Shown here: one piece after another, positions 8,031 to 16,474 of the stretch
Numbering within the stretch: position 1 is the stretch's first letter
How the letters are laid out: the number at the start of each line of letters is the position of its first letter
Assembly (NCBI GenBank): GCA_001796525.1
Contig: MGMT01000066.1
Span: forward strand, 1 to 31,569
Direction of reading: 5' to 3'
DNA length: 31,569 nt
From: Chloroflexi bacterium RBG_13_51_52
Lineage (GTDB): Bacteria; Chloroflexota; Dehalococcoidia; Dehalococcoidales; RBG-16-60-22
The notes under the pieces: model-generated
Database searches by the model: none
Seen by the model: the letters and a program-made list of their open reading frames with translations, nothing else
What the model was told of the DNA's origin: nothing
Made by a program: the position numbers and the translations under genes

Positions 8031-9980
8031 TTATCTGTCATCAGGGAGAATGCCCTTTAGACTGGGGAATTTATCCTCGGCATGAGGGAAATTCAATGCC
8101 TTGGTAAATACCCTGTTGAATTCAGGTTCCAGCGTTAATTCTATATACTCCACCCGCCTGGCCCATAAATCCGCTTCATCTCTCTTAGCCACATTAAGCA
8201 GGGCAATACGCGCACCATCACCGGCAGCGTTGCCCACCGCGTAGACAAATTTAGGGTCACAGTCCGGGAAAAGGCCGATAACTGCCGCCGATGTTTTATC
8301 AATATAACTCCCGAAAGCCCCCGCCAGAATCACCCGGTCTATCTTGGTTACACCCATACGTTTCATCATTATCTTAGCGCCGGAGTACATCGCACCCTTG
8401 GCAAGCTGTATCGCCCGGATGTCTTTCTGGCAAATAACGATATCATGATTGATGGCAGTCTCTTTAGCCCAGGCAATGACAAACTCCGGTTCTCTATTTC
8501 CATTTAGTCGGAGGCGAGGCGATTTCACCTTCATGTTGAAACGTCCGCCTTTATCGATAATGCCTGCCGTGAACATCTGGGCGGCAGCATCGAATATCCC
8601 CGAACCGCAGATACCCCTTGCCCCTATCTTTTTATCTTCAGTATTCCATTTTTCATTGCCGATGACCTTGAATTGTACCTCTTTAGTTTTCCGGTCGATT
8701 TTCAGTTTTTCAATAGCACCGGCGGCCGCCCGCATTCCGTGCCTTATTTCCGCTCCTTCGAAGGCAGGTCCGGTGGCACAGGACGAAGACATCAGCCGTT
8801 TACGATTGCCCAAAATCAGCTCTCCGTTTGTCCCAATATCGATGATGAGGAGCATCTCGTCCTGATTGTAAGGTTCTTCAGCTATAAGCACACCAACGTT
8901 GTCTGCTCCTACGAATCCGGCTTCTATCGGCAACACGTGAATATAAGCACTATCAGCTATCGTAATTCCAATGTCGCGCGCTTTAACATCAACGGAGTGA
9001 TGTATTGCCGGAGAAAACGGTGCTTTACCCAGATATTGGGGATTAATATTGAGGAACAGGTGGTGAATACAGGTATTTCCTACCACCGTCATGTCTATAA
9101 TGTCCGAGCGCTTAATACCAGCCTTCTTAGCGATATCTTTCACAAGCTGGTTCAATCCTTTAATAATGGCATCATTGAGTTTTTTCAGTCCACCCTTTTC
9201 TTTGGCGGCGTAGCCGATACGAGACATCACATCCTCACCGTAAGCCACCTGCGGGTTCATCATGGCTTCTGTTACGATCACTTCACCCGTATTAAGGTCG
9301 CAAAGATAGCCGGCTACCGTCGTCGTGCCGATATCAACCGCTAAGCCATAGCCACTTTTAACCTCCCCAGCCTCAACATCAACGATTTCCCTGTTTTTCC
9401 AGATTGATACGGTGACCTGCCATAAACCCCGTCGTATCGTGTTTTGCAACTTTAAAAGCACCGGATAATCGATAACAAGACCGTCCAGTTTGAATTTCTT
9501 TTTTAGTCCAGATTGTAAACGTTCAAAATCACCGACGCTATCATCCAGACTGGCTGGCTTTAACTCAACGCAGTATTTTCTTACCGCCGGATTGAGCTTT
9601 ATTTTCCGGGCGGTAGCTTCCTTGCGTACTACCTGCTGTCCCTTGCGGCTTTCCTCTGGAACGAAGATAACCACGTCACCACCATTTACGCGTGTCTGGC
9701 AGGCGAGGCGGTAATTCTGCTTTAGTTGCTGTTTAGTCAGGAATTTAGCGTTCACTTCATCTCTGGTAACTACGGACTTCATAGAGGATGATATGCCATA
9801 TTTAGCGAAATAGCCTTCTTCAATTCTGATTTTGCACTTGCCGCAGGTACCTTTTCCCCCACAGATGCTTTCCAGTCCCGCGCCGAGTTGCCGCGCCGCA
9901 TTCAGAATGGTCGCGCCATCCGCCACTTTGCCACGTAATCCCGAAGGCTGAAATACTATTGTATATTTCCGGTTACTCAT
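8031..9980 (-). CDS. RACo-like corrinoid activation protein (2Fe-2S + ASKHA ATPase, DUF4445)
   Basis: RACo proteins use ATP and a [2Fe-2S] cluster to return inactive Co(II)-corrinoid proteins to the Co(I) state. The N-terminal ferredoxin domain (1-100) has Cys40-x5-Cys46-x2-Cys49 (ICGGKGTCGKC) and Cys94 (RLACQT). After a linker and middle domain comes the ASKHA domain with VDIGTTTVAGYL (phosphate 1), DMTVVGNTCIHHLFL, IDIGTNGELILG (phosphate 2) and ILAGAFGSYID near the C terminus. At 649 residues it has the full family length. No corrinoid protein or methyltransferase is encoded in this window, so its partner lies elsewhere; methyl-transfer systems or reductive dehalogenases are candidates by inference. 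The acyl-CoA operon upstream is separated from it by a terminator, so it is its own transcription unit. Confidence 0.9.
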   Translation of the reverse strand: MSNRKYTIVFQPSGLRGKVADGATILNAARQLGAGLESICGGKGTCGKCKIRIEEGYFAKYGISSSMKSVVTRDEVNAKFLTKQQLKQNYRLACQTRVNGGDVVIFVPEESRKGQQVVRKEATARKIKLNPAVRKYCVELKPASLDDSVGDFERLQSGLKKKFKLDGLVIDYPVLLKLQNTIRRGLWQVTVSIWKNREIVDVEAGEVKSGYGLAVDIGTTTVAGYLCDLNTGEVIVTEAMMNPQVAYGEDVMSRIGYAAKEKGGLKKLNDAIIKGLNQLVKDIAKKAGIKRSDIIDMTVVGNTCIHHLFLNINPQYLGKAPFSPAIHHSVDVKARDIGITIADSAYIHVLPIEAGFVGADNVGVLIAEEPYNQDEMLLIIDIGTNGELILGNRKRLMSSSCATGPAFEGAEIRHGMRAAAGAIEKLKIDRKTKEVQFKVIGNEKWNTEDKKIGARGICGSGIFDAAAQMFTAGIIDKGGRFNMKVKSPRLRLNGNREPEFVIAWAKETAINHDIVICQKDIRAIQLAKGAMYSGAKIMMKRMGVTKIDRVILAGAFGSYIDKTSAAVIGLFPDCDPKFVYAVGNAAGDGARIALLNVAKRDEADLWARRVEYIELTLEPEFNRVFTKALNFPHAEDKFPSLKGILPDDR

Positions 9981-9989
9981 TTGTTCACA

Positions 9990-10017
9990 ATCTTATCATA
10001 CACAAGCAGATTTTCAA
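9990..10017 (-). promoter_or_regulatory. Candidate promoter of the RACo-like gene
   Basis: On the minus strand TTGAAA (10012-10017) and TAAGAT (9990-9995) are 16 bases apart, just after the terminator of the upstream operon. Transcription from it would begin about 3 bases before the ATG at 9978-9980. No Shine-Dalgarno is present, so the message may be leaderless. Confidence 0.4.
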
Positions 10018-10023
10018 AGATAA

Positions 10024-10048
10024 AAAAATAAAGGGGGCAAGCCCCCTA
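10024..10048 (-). terminator. Intrinsic terminator of the acyl-CoA operon
   Basis: Read on the minus strand, AGGGGG and CCCCCT form a 6-bp GC stem around a 4-base loop, directly followed by TTTATTTTTTT. It lies about 20 bases after the stop of the last acyl-CoA dehydrogenase gene and separates that operon from the RACo-like gene. Confidence 0.85.
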
Positions 10049-10068
10049 ATATATTTTTAAGGTGTTAC

Positions 10069-11196
10069 TTACCTATGCAACTTCGCCAGTCTTTCCAGAT
10101 GGTAATCAATACCACCAAAGCTGAACTCATAAGCTCTGGTTCGCTTAGTATAGTAATGAAGGATATGGTCTTCCGTGAAGCCGATGGCGCCATGTATCTG
10201 ATGAGCGGAATTCATCACACGCCGACATGCCTGGCTGACAAAAGCTTTAGCTATCGCTACCTCTTTTGAAGCTTCCATCCCCTGATTGATTTTCCAGGCA
10301 GCCTGATAAGTAGCAAATCTGGCGCCGTCAACATCGACAAGCATGTCAGCGCAGCGGTGCTGTATACTCTGGAAAGCACCTATTGGATGCCCGAAGGCGA
10401 TCCTTTCTTTAGCATAGTCCAACGTTAATTTTAAAGCCTGCTGCGCCATGCCAACCATTTCGGCACAGCGCCCAATATTTGCTCTCTGGAGTACTTTCCC
10501 TATATGGAGCCAACCTCCATTTACACTGCCCAGGATATCCTTCGCGGATGTCTTGACATTGTTAAAAACAACCTCGTATTGCTTATCACCGGCAATTGTT
10601 TGCAATGGTTTTACAGTTATGCCTGGTGTATTTATGTCAACTACAAAGAGCGTGATTCCTGCCTGCGATTCCTGGATACCATTCGTTATAGCAGCGCAAA
10701 TAATATAGTCGGCTGCCAAGGCATCAGGCACGAACATTTTAGTGCCATTCAGGATATAATATCCGCCCTGCGATACTGCATTTGACCTTATTTCATCTGC
10801 TTCATACTTGACCATGGATTCGGTCACTGCCAGTGTTATGGTAATTTTACCCTCGGCAATGCCTGTTAAATATTTACGCTTTTGCTCATCATTGCCGGCT
10901 TCTAAAATGATCGGTACCCCCAGCACCAAAGTCGCGAAATAAGGTCCCAGGAAACAGACCCGCCCCATCTCCTCCAGGACTATAATTAAATCCAAAAAGT
11001 CCCCCACGCCGCCATATTCTTCCGGTATAGAAAGGCCCATCAGGTTCATCCCGGTCATCTTTTTCCAGAGTTCCGGCGTGTAGCCTTTTTCATCCTTGAC
11101 CATGGCTTTAAGGACTTTATCAGTGTATTCGCTGGTTAAAAAGTCTCTCGCCAGTTTCTGCATCATTTCCTGTTGTTCGTTGAGGCCGAAATCCAA
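10069..11196 (-). CDS. Acyl-CoA dehydrogenase, probable non-catalytic partner subunit
   Basis: The 375-residue product has the acyl-CoA dehydrogenase fold. It has an N-terminal helical domain, a TESMVKYEAD...LNGTKMFVPDALAADYI middle domain, and a C-terminal helical domain with ERIAFGHPIGAFQSIQH and QIHGAIGFTEDH. The place where ACADs normally have the catalytic Glu (E-G-T) reads F-S-F-G-G-I-D (358-364), so that base is missing. This resembles the partner subunits of the alpha2-beta2 FadE-type enzymes of actinobacterial steroid side-chain degradation, where one subunit supplies the base and the other completes the FAD site. The start is TTG at 11196 with GGAGGAT upstream. It follows the other dehydrogenase by 19 bases and is the last gene before a strong terminator. 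Which reaction the pair performs is unknown. Confidence 0.87.
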   Translation of the reverse strand: MDFGLNEQQEMMQKLARDFLTSEYTDKVLKAMVKDEKGYTPELWKKMTGMNLMGLSIPEEYGGVGDFLDLIIVLEEMGRVCFLGPYFATLVLGVPIILEAGNDEQKRKYLTGIAEGKITITLAVTESMVKYEADEIRSNAVSQGGYYILNGTKMFVPDALAADYIICAAITNGIQESQAGITLFVVDINTPGITVKPLQTIAGDKQYEVVFNNVKTSAKDILGSVNGGWLHIGKVLQRANIGRCAEMVGMAQQALKLTLDYAKERIAFGHPIGAFQSIQHRCADMLVDVDGARFATYQAAWKINQGMEASKEVAIAKAFVSQACRRVMNSAHQIHGAIGFTEDHILHYYTKRTRAYEFSFGGIDYHLERLAKLHR

Positions 11197-11215
11197 GATA
11201 ATCCTCCGGAATTAT

Positions 11216-12394
11216 TTAACGTAAACGTGGCAAACCTAGACCACGCTGGGCGATAACATCACGATCGATTTCCGAGGTGCCCTGCTCCAGGCTATACCCG
11301 AAAGAGCGCAGGTAGCAGGACGGTATTCTGCCGAACATCGGCGCTTTATCCGAGTCCGCGGTAAGCTGGCTGAACGGTCCGGCTACTTCCATGCCGAACT
11401 CCGATATTCTCTGGTGCAATTCAAAACTGTACATCTTGCTCATAGCCGACTCATAATTCGGTACCATCCCCTTGCTTTGCATCCAGGTAACACGGTAATG
11501 GAGCAAATGGGCTATTTCGCACTCTGCTTCTAACTCGGCAAACCTTCTTTCTACAACCGGATTCAGCAGGTCATTTTCCCGCGCGTATTCCGCCAAATCA
11601 CTTAAATAGGTAGCGGCTATGGCATAAACCGTATCGGTAGTACGCTCGTAGTCGAGTAGCGACATCACCACGTACCATCCTTTATTCAAGTCGCCGACGA
11701 TATTTTCTTTAGGGATACTTACATCTTCAAAAAAGACTTCGTTGAATTCATGATGTCCAGCAATATTTACGACCGGATTAACCGTTATTCCTGGCGTTTT
11801 CATGTCCAACAGGAAAAATGTTAGACCCCGGTAATTTGGACTTGCTTCACGGTCAGTGCGGGCGATTAAAGCATTCCAGTCGGCGAAGTGCCCATTGGTC
11901 GTCCATATCTTTTGTCCGTTGACGATAAAGCAGTCAGCTTCTTCCCGGGCAAAGACTTCTATCGCTGCTAAATCGGAGCCGTGATTAGGTTCGCTAAGTG
12001 TTTCGCACCACATCACCTTACCGGATGCGATACCAGGCAGGTGGCGCTTTTTCTGCGCATCGTTACCTTTAAGCAGAAGAGCCGGCGCAACAATACCACA
12101 ACCAATAGAATCGTAGCCGGGCGAATGATATCTGGCGAGTTCTTCCCGAAGAATGAGCCGATAGAATGGAGACACTCCCTGCCCGCTATATTCTCTCGGC
12201 CAGTGAATGGATAGCCACCCTTTTTCCCCCATTTTTCCCGCCATTCTACGATGGACTTGTATCCAGTCGTGCTGGGCGGACATATCGAAGAAAGTCAGGC
12301 GTTTTTCACGGTATTCCAGTGGCACTTCTTTTTCCAAGAATGCAGCCACTTCATTACGAAAAGCCTCCTCTTCGGGAGAAAAGGCGAAGTCCAT
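11216..12394 (-). CDS. Acyl-CoA dehydrogenase, probable catalytic subunit
   Basis: A 392-residue FAD flavoenzyme that oxidises acyl-CoA thioesters to 2,3-enoyl-CoA. Seen are the family signatures WCETLSEPNHGSD (FAD-adenine and substrate loop), VNGQKIWTTNGHFADW, and the C-terminal LEQGTSEIDRDVIAQRGLGLPR. At the usual catalytic position before G-T, the sequence is Glu370-Gln371, so the Glu is moved by one residue; the base may be Glu370 or lie elsewhere, as in some long-chain and actinobacterial FadE enzymes. Ribosome site GGAG is 8 bases before the ATG. It starts 12 bases after the hydratase/dehydrogenase fusion and is followed 19 bases later by the second dehydrogenase. This tight pairing argues for a heteromeric enzyme. 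Confidence 0.9.
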   Translation of the reverse strand: MDFAFSPEEEAFRNEVAAFLEKEVPLEYREKRLTFFDMSAQHDWIQVHRRMAGKMGEKGWLSIHWPREYSGQGVSPFYRLILREELARYHSPGYDSIGCGIVAPALLLKGNDAQKKRHLPGIASGKVMWCETLSEPNHGSDLAAIEVFAREEADCFIVNGQKIWTTNGHFADWNALIARTDREASPNYRGLTFFLLDMKTPGITVNPVVNIAGHHEFNEVFFEDVSIPKENIVGDLNKGWYVVMSLLDYERTTDTVYAIAATYLSDLAEYARENDLLNPVVERRFAELEAECEIAHLLHYRVTWMQSKGMVPNYESAMSKMYSFELHQRISEFGMEVAGPFSQLTADSDKAPMFGRIPSCYLRSFGYSLEQGTSEIDRDVIAQRGLGLPRLR

Positions 12395-12406
12395 GATACG
12401 GTCTCC

Positions 12407-14395
12407 TTATTTACCAGTAAACTTAGGCGAACGACGATAGTTCATGGAGGTCAAGCCTTCGTTCAGGTCTTTGGTTAAAGCGATGTCACCGGAAATTGCC
12501 GCTTCGAGATATAAGGCTGTCCGCTGGTCAGCTTGAGCTCCGTAATACAGCAATCCCTTCGCCAGCTTCTGCGCGAGAGGTGCGCCACCTGCCAGCTTTA
12601 CCGCGATATCTTCGACCATCTTATTGAATTCCGCCGGTTCAGCGACGAAATTCACAACCCCCCAGGCAAGCGCCTTTTCCGCCATTACCGGGTCTGCCAG
12701 TAATATCATCTCTCTGGCACGCGCCCAGCCGATTAATCTACCCAGTCTCTGTGTAGCTCCAGCACCAGGAAGGAGTCCCAGCGTAATTTCGGGCAGCCGC
12801 AGCATAGCGGTCTTGTTCATGATTCTGATATCGCAGGTTAAAGCGAGTTCCACTCCACCACCCATTGCCGGACCGTTTATCGCGGCGATTACCGGTTTGG
12901 AATAAGTTTCAATCCTGGTAAAAACATCATGAGGGGCTTCACTGAAATTGAAGGCATCTTCCATCCGTCCTGTAGCAAAAGCCGAAACATCTGCACCACC
13001 GCAGAAGTTATTACCTGCTCCGGTGATGACAATACACTGAACATCAGCATTCTTTTCCAATTCGCCAAGAGCTTTATTTATCTCCGTCATGAAATCAGCG
13101 TTGAAGGCATTAGCACGGTTGGGTCGATTTAATATAAGCATGGCTACTTTCTTTGCTTTATTGATATCCAGCTTGACGAATTCATATTCACCCAGTCCGT
13201 AAGTGTAAAATCCCTCTCCCGTTTTCCTCCCAAGTTTCTTTTGCTTCACCAGTTTCGTCAGTACTGAAGAAGCCTTATACCGGTCTTCTTTTTTATATTT
13301 ATCATAGATCCTGTTGAGTTCATTCACTATGGCATCAAGACCGACACTGTCTGCCATTCTAAGAATACCCCTGGGATAATTCAGCCCGAGCAATACAGCC
13401 GTATCAATTTCTTCCCTAGTAGTGGCATCCATTTCAATCAGTTTGGCGGCTTCGTTGACAGCCGTCGCTAGCACTCTTATCGGGTCGAAGTTGGTTCCCG
13501 CATTCATCGGCAGTTCATTAGACTTGCCATCGGTCCAATCATAATACCCTTTACCGGTCTTTTTGCCGTAGTTCTTCTCTTTAAATAGCTTCGTAAGTAT
13601 AGGAGCGGGGCCATAGCTCTTGCCCATCGTCTCCGCGAAATATTCCATCACGTGAAACTGGGTATCGATCGAGCCACCGCCCAACACATCCTGAAGTTCC
13701 AACATACCCATGGGTAGACCCAGTTTATATTTGATAGCCGAGTCTATCTCTAAGGCGCTTTTACCTTCGCCCTGCGCCAGCGCCCAGTCAGCTTCATTTG
13801 CCATGTTGCAGAAAATACGGTTGGCGACAAATCCCGGTACATCTTTCACATGGACGACATCACGCCCCATGTCTATCGCTACTTTTTCAGCTATTTTAAT
13901 AGCTTCTTTGCTTGTATTTTCTCCATGAACAATTTCCAGCAGCGACATGCGGCTTGGCGGATTGAAATAATGCGTACCTACGACCAGTTCCGGCTTTTTT
14001 GCAGCCGCAGACATCTCGGCGATACTAAGCGAAGAGGTATTGGTGGCGAACACGCAGTCAGCCGGGCACAAAGCCGTGACTTCTTTAAGAACGCTCTTTT
14101 TCAGGTCCATGATTTCCGGCACGGCTTCAATGATGATATCCGCATCTTTAACCGCTTCTTTAAGGTCGATGAGAAAGGTCAGCTTACTCATGTACTCTTT
14201 TTTAGCCTGCTCGGTCAGCCTGCCCCGACTGATTCTCTTATCATACATTTCAAGGATTGTTTTACGTCCTCTTTCGAGGAATCTCTCCTCGATATCCCTT
14301 ATTTTTACGTTAAATCCCGCTTCGCCAGCCAAGGCAGCTATCTGTGCCCCCATCGCCCCCGCACCTATTACCGCCACGTTTTTTATCTTTTTCAT
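12407..14395 (-). CDS. Bifunctional 3-hydroxyacyl-CoA dehydrogenase / enoyl-CoA hydratase, HAD domain first
   Basis: One 662-residue chain performs two steps of beta-oxidation: hydration of enoyl-CoA and NAD-dependent oxidation of 3-hydroxyacyl-CoA. The N-terminal Rossmann domain has GAGAMG (11-16), with NTSSLSI, THYFNPPSRMSLLEIV and GFVANR giving the catalytic Ser, His-Glu and Asn. Two 3HCDH C-terminal repeats follow, ending in GKKTGKGYYDW and GRKTGEGFYTYG. From about residue 400 comes a crotonase domain with FCGGADVSAF and GPAMGGGVELAL. Its catalytic glutamates are Glu516 and Glu536, 20 residues apart as in classical crotonase. This domain order is the reverse of bacterial FadB/FadJ and is that of archaeal fusions such as the Metallosphaera crotonyl-CoA hydratase/3-hydroxybutyryl-CoA dehydrogenase. 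It sits mid-operon between the DUF35 gene and the dehydrogenases. Confidence 0.93.
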   Translation of the reverse strand: MKKIKNVAVIGAGAMGAQIAALAGEAGFNVKIRDIEERFLERGRKTILEMYDKRISRGRLTEQAKKEYMSKLTFLIDLKEAVKDADIIIEAVPEIMDLKKSVLKEVTALCPADCVFATNTSSLSIAEMSAAAKKPELVVGTHYFNPPSRMSLLEIVHGENTSKEAIKIAEKVAIDMGRDVVHVKDVPGFVANRIFCNMANEADWALAQGEGKSALEIDSAIKYKLGLPMGMLELQDVLGGGSIDTQFHVMEYFAETMGKSYGPAPILTKLFKEKNYGKKTGKGYYDWTDGKSNELPMNAGTNFDPIRVLATAVNEAAKLIEMDATTREEIDTAVLLGLNYPRGILRMADSVGLDAIVNELNRIYDKYKKEDRYKASSVLTKLVKQKKLGRKTGEGFYTYGLGEYEFVKLDINKAKKVAMLILNRPNRANAFNADFMTEINKALGELEKNADVQCIVITGAGNNFCGGADVSAFATGRMEDAFNFSEAPHDVFTRIETYSKPVIAAINGPAMGGGVELALTCDIRIMNKTAMLRLPEITLGLLPGAGATQRLGRLIGWARAREMILLADPVMAEKALAWGVVNFVAEPAEFNKMVEDIAVKLAGGAPLAQKLAKGLLYYGAQADQRTALYLEAAISGDIALTKDLNEGLTSMNYRRSPKFTGK

Positions 14396-14440
14396 CGAAT
14401 ACAGCCCCTTTCCGTTTTTTTATTCCGGTAGTTAAGCCGT

Positions 14441-14953
14441 TTACTTCACTGGTTCGAAGGCGTAAAACACCCTATCGCAAATCTTGGTATCTTTCTTGAC
14501 TTCAATGGGATGCGCCGGTACGCTAAACGTAACGAATTTTACCTCATCACCCTCTTTAAGTTCGCCCTCTTTGCAGTGGATAATCCTTCCCAGCAAGTGT
14601 TTTAACGGGCTTTTTTCACCGAAGGTCAGCCAAGCCATAATTAACGGTGGTTCGAAGCCAATAGGCGCCCCGGCCTGGGTCTCGGTAAGAGTTACCACTT
14701 TGGCACGCTGCGGAAGTTCTACCCACTCCAATTCCTCCGCCCAGCACTTGGGACAGATTACCTGGGGAGGATAGGTAACATGACCGCATTTTTTGCATTT
14801 GGTTGTGGTGAACTTACCGGCCCTCAAATTATCATAGAAGGGGTAAATGCGGTTGAACTCTTGAGTCTCGAACGGCCACATGTCCATTTCAGAAATATAG
14901 GTGCCGTTTAGAGCTGGGGTTCCCGTTATTTCAGCTTTCTGTAATTCAGCCAT
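14441..14953 (-). CDS. DUF35 zinc-ribbon/OB-fold acyl-CoA binding protein
   Basis: These small proteins partner thiolase-like enzymes and help bind acyl-CoA or form the thiolase/HMG-CoA synthase or aldolase complex (for example ChsH2 with Ltp2). The zinc ribbon is visible as CKKCGHVTYPPQVICPKC (two CxxC pairs) at about residues 58-75, followed by the OB-fold segment with EGDEVKF. The start is set at ATG 14953 (MAELQKAEI), which has a GGAG ribosome site; an upstream extension to 15034 would overlap the thiolase gene and has no family resemblance. The product is 170 residues, normal for the family. It lies 34 bases after the thiolase, the usual thiolase-DUF35 pair. Confidence 0.88.
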   Translation of the reverse strand: MAELQKAEITGTPALNGTYISEMDMWPFETQEFNRIYPFYDNLRAGKFTTTKCKKCGHVTYPPQVICPKCWAEELEWVELPQRAKVVTLTETQAGAPIGFEPPLIMAWLTFGEKSPLKHLLGRIIHCKEGELKEGDEVKFVTFSVPAHPIEVKKDTKICDRVFYAFEPVK

Positions 14954-14987
14954 TTGCGTCTCCTTATGTAAAACTCTCGATAAATCA

Positions 14988-16181
14988 TTATTTAACCGGT
15001 TCTTTGCCGTATACCACGACGGTATGCTGTGCACAGGTACCGCTTAAGTTATGGGTAAGACCGAACGCGGCGTTCTTTACCTGGTGAATCGCCCGCCCCT
15101 GCAGCTGTTTGCATATCTCAATAGCTTGGCGAGCGCCCGAAGCTCCAAAGGGATGACCATAAACGAGCAGACCGCCGTCAGTATTGGTGGGGATAACACC
15201 GTTGATACCGATAGCACCTGATGCGGCAAAGGCACCACCCTCGCCTTTATTGCAGAAACCGAGCTCTTCCAGCTCAATTATTTCGGAAATCGTGAAACAA
15301 TCATGGGTCTGGATAACGTCCATATCCTTGGGAGTAAGTTTGGCATTTTTAAAAGCTACTTCCCCTGCTTTCTTCAGGTGGGGCCACTCGGCTAAGGTAT
15401 CACCGGGCCAGCCGGCCGACATGCTGTGGGTAGCGTGCTGTCCTGTGCCGCGCAGATATACCAGAGGTTTATCGGACATTGCTTTAGCACGTTCTTCCGA
15501 GGCGACAATAATCGCCGAAGCACCGTCGGACAACGGGCAGCAGTCATACAACCCGAACGGGTCAGCGATAAGCCTGGCTTCCAGGGCCTGCTCCATGGTC
15601 AGGGTCCTGCCGGCAAAATGCCCGTTGACATGACCGTCACCATAAGCGTAGTTCGTTACGGACACATGCGCCATCTGTTCCTTGGTCGTCCCATATCGTT
15701 TCATGTGCATTTTGGCAATCATGGCGAAAAACGGCGGCGGGACTCCTAATCCCATGGCGGAATCCCAGTCATGGTCGTTGACCGCTAGCTGGGTATAGTT
15801 GGTTTCCCATCGCTGGGGCATGTACACTTTTTCCGCGCCCGTTATGAGTATCACTTCGGCAATGCCGCTCTCTATCATACCCTTAGCAACGATAACCGCC
15901 GAATTTGAGCCAGCGCAAAGCGTATCCAGTCTAATACAAAGCGAGGTAGGTTTTAAGCCAAGTCTATGCACGACAAGCGGAGCCGTATTTAAAGCCGAGG
16001 AATGCCTGCCCGCCATGGTCGTGGCGACGATTAGGCCATCTATATCTGCAGGTTTTAGTCCTGGAATGTCATTGGCGCAGGCTCTAGCTGCTTCTTGAAT
16101 CATATCGAGTATATGGGCTTGCCTAACACCGAACTTACTGGTACCACCGCCAACAATTACAGCGTTCTTTTTTTGTGCCAT
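14988..16181 (-). CDS. Thiolase family protein (SCP-x/acetyl-CoA acetyltransferase type)
   Basis: A 397-residue thiolase-fold enzyme. The nucleophilic Cys89 sits in RLDTLCAGSNSA, the His of the oxyanion site in YGHPFGASGARQA, and a second active-site Cys in LSGTCAQHT near the C terminus, so the residues for thiolytic cleavage are present. The sequence style (THDCFTISEIIELEELGF) is that of SCP-x/lipid-transfer thiolases, which work with a separate DUF35 protein; such a gene follows directly. It is the first gene of a five-gene minus-strand operon and closes the beta-oxidation cycle by splitting 3-ketoacyl-CoA; a retro-aldol role, as in steroid degradation, is the alternative. A GGAGAG site precedes ATG 16181. 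It diverges from the molybdo-enzyme genes. Confidence 0.9.
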   Translation of the reverse strand: MAQKKNAVIVGGGTSKFGVRQAHILDMIQEAARACANDIPGLKPADIDGLIVATTMAGRHSSALNTAPLVVHRLGLKPTSLCIRLDTLCAGSNSAVIVAKGMIESGIAEVILITGAEKVYMPQRWETNYTQLAVNDHDWDSAMGLGVPPPFFAMIAKMHMKRYGTTKEQMAHVSVTNYAYGDGHVNGHFAGRTLTMEQALEARLIADPFGLYDCCPLSDGASAIIVASEERAKAMSDKPLVYLRGTGQHATHSMSAGWPGDTLAEWPHLKKAGEVAFKNAKLTPKDMDVIQTHDCFTISEIIELEELGFCNKGEGGAFAASGAIGINGVIPTNTDGGLLVYGHPFGASGARQAIEICKQLQGRAIHQVKNAAFGLTHNLSGTCAQHTVVVYGKEPVK

Positions 16182-16337
16182 GGGTTCTCTCCTTTTTCAG
16201 CGTTTATCCAATCACCAGTATTGATTCTGATTGATATTAAAGGGGATACTACCTCCGCCCCTTACCAAATCCCGCTTTCACAACAATATCTATAATAACA
16301 GAAAACACAGCTAACGGTAAAGTATCGGAAGTACTAA

Positions 16338-16357
16338 AAGTATAATGTATCATACTT
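16338..16357. promoter_or_regulatory. Inverted repeat, possible operator
   Basis: AAGTAT and ATACTT form perfect 6-base arms around an 8-base centre, in the middle of the divergent region. The size and position would suit a dimeric regulator acting on both operons. No regulator gene is adjacent. Confidence 0.3.
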
Positions 16358-16408
16358 GCTTTTACCTTTTAAAAACGTACAAAAAACATCATTTTTACGC
16401 TCCCTGAT

Positions 16409-16438
16409 TTGACATATACGTTAAAAAATAGCTAATAT
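16409..16438 (+). promoter_or_regulatory. Sigma-70-type promoter of the molybdopterin oxidoreductase genes
   Basis: TTGACA (16409-16414) and TAATAT (16433-16438) are separated by 18 bases. Predicted transcription starts near 16445. That excludes the in-frame ATG at 16442 as the usual start codon and supports the ATG at 16475, which has an AAAGGAG site. Confidence 0.65.
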
Positions 16439-16474
16439 AAAATGTCTGTCGCTGTTTTCGGAAAGGAGATTCGC

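Larger units (their letters stand above)
16182..16474. promoter_or_regulatory. Divergent intergenic region between the thiolase operon and molybdo-enzyme genes
   Basis: This AT-rich stretch of 293 bases must hold the promoters of both operons. The plus-strand promoter is clear and listed separately. For the minus strand I find a TATACT-like -10 in the inverted repeat near 16345 but no acceptable -35. A weak hairpin, AAGGGG (16240-16245) with CCCCTT (16258-16263), lies in what would be the thiolase leader. No known riboswitch or small gene is recognisable. Confidence 0.5.

Noticed and set aside
8673..9344. A 223-codon open frame on the plus strand inside the RACo-like gene
   Set aside because: It overlaps the ASKHA domain coding sequence in antisense, its product looks unlike a protein, and it has no ribosome site or promoter.
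14954..15034. A longer DUF35 protein starting at 15034
   Set aside because: The extension overlaps the thiolase 3' end, has no family resemblance, and a good ribosome site sits before ATG 14953.
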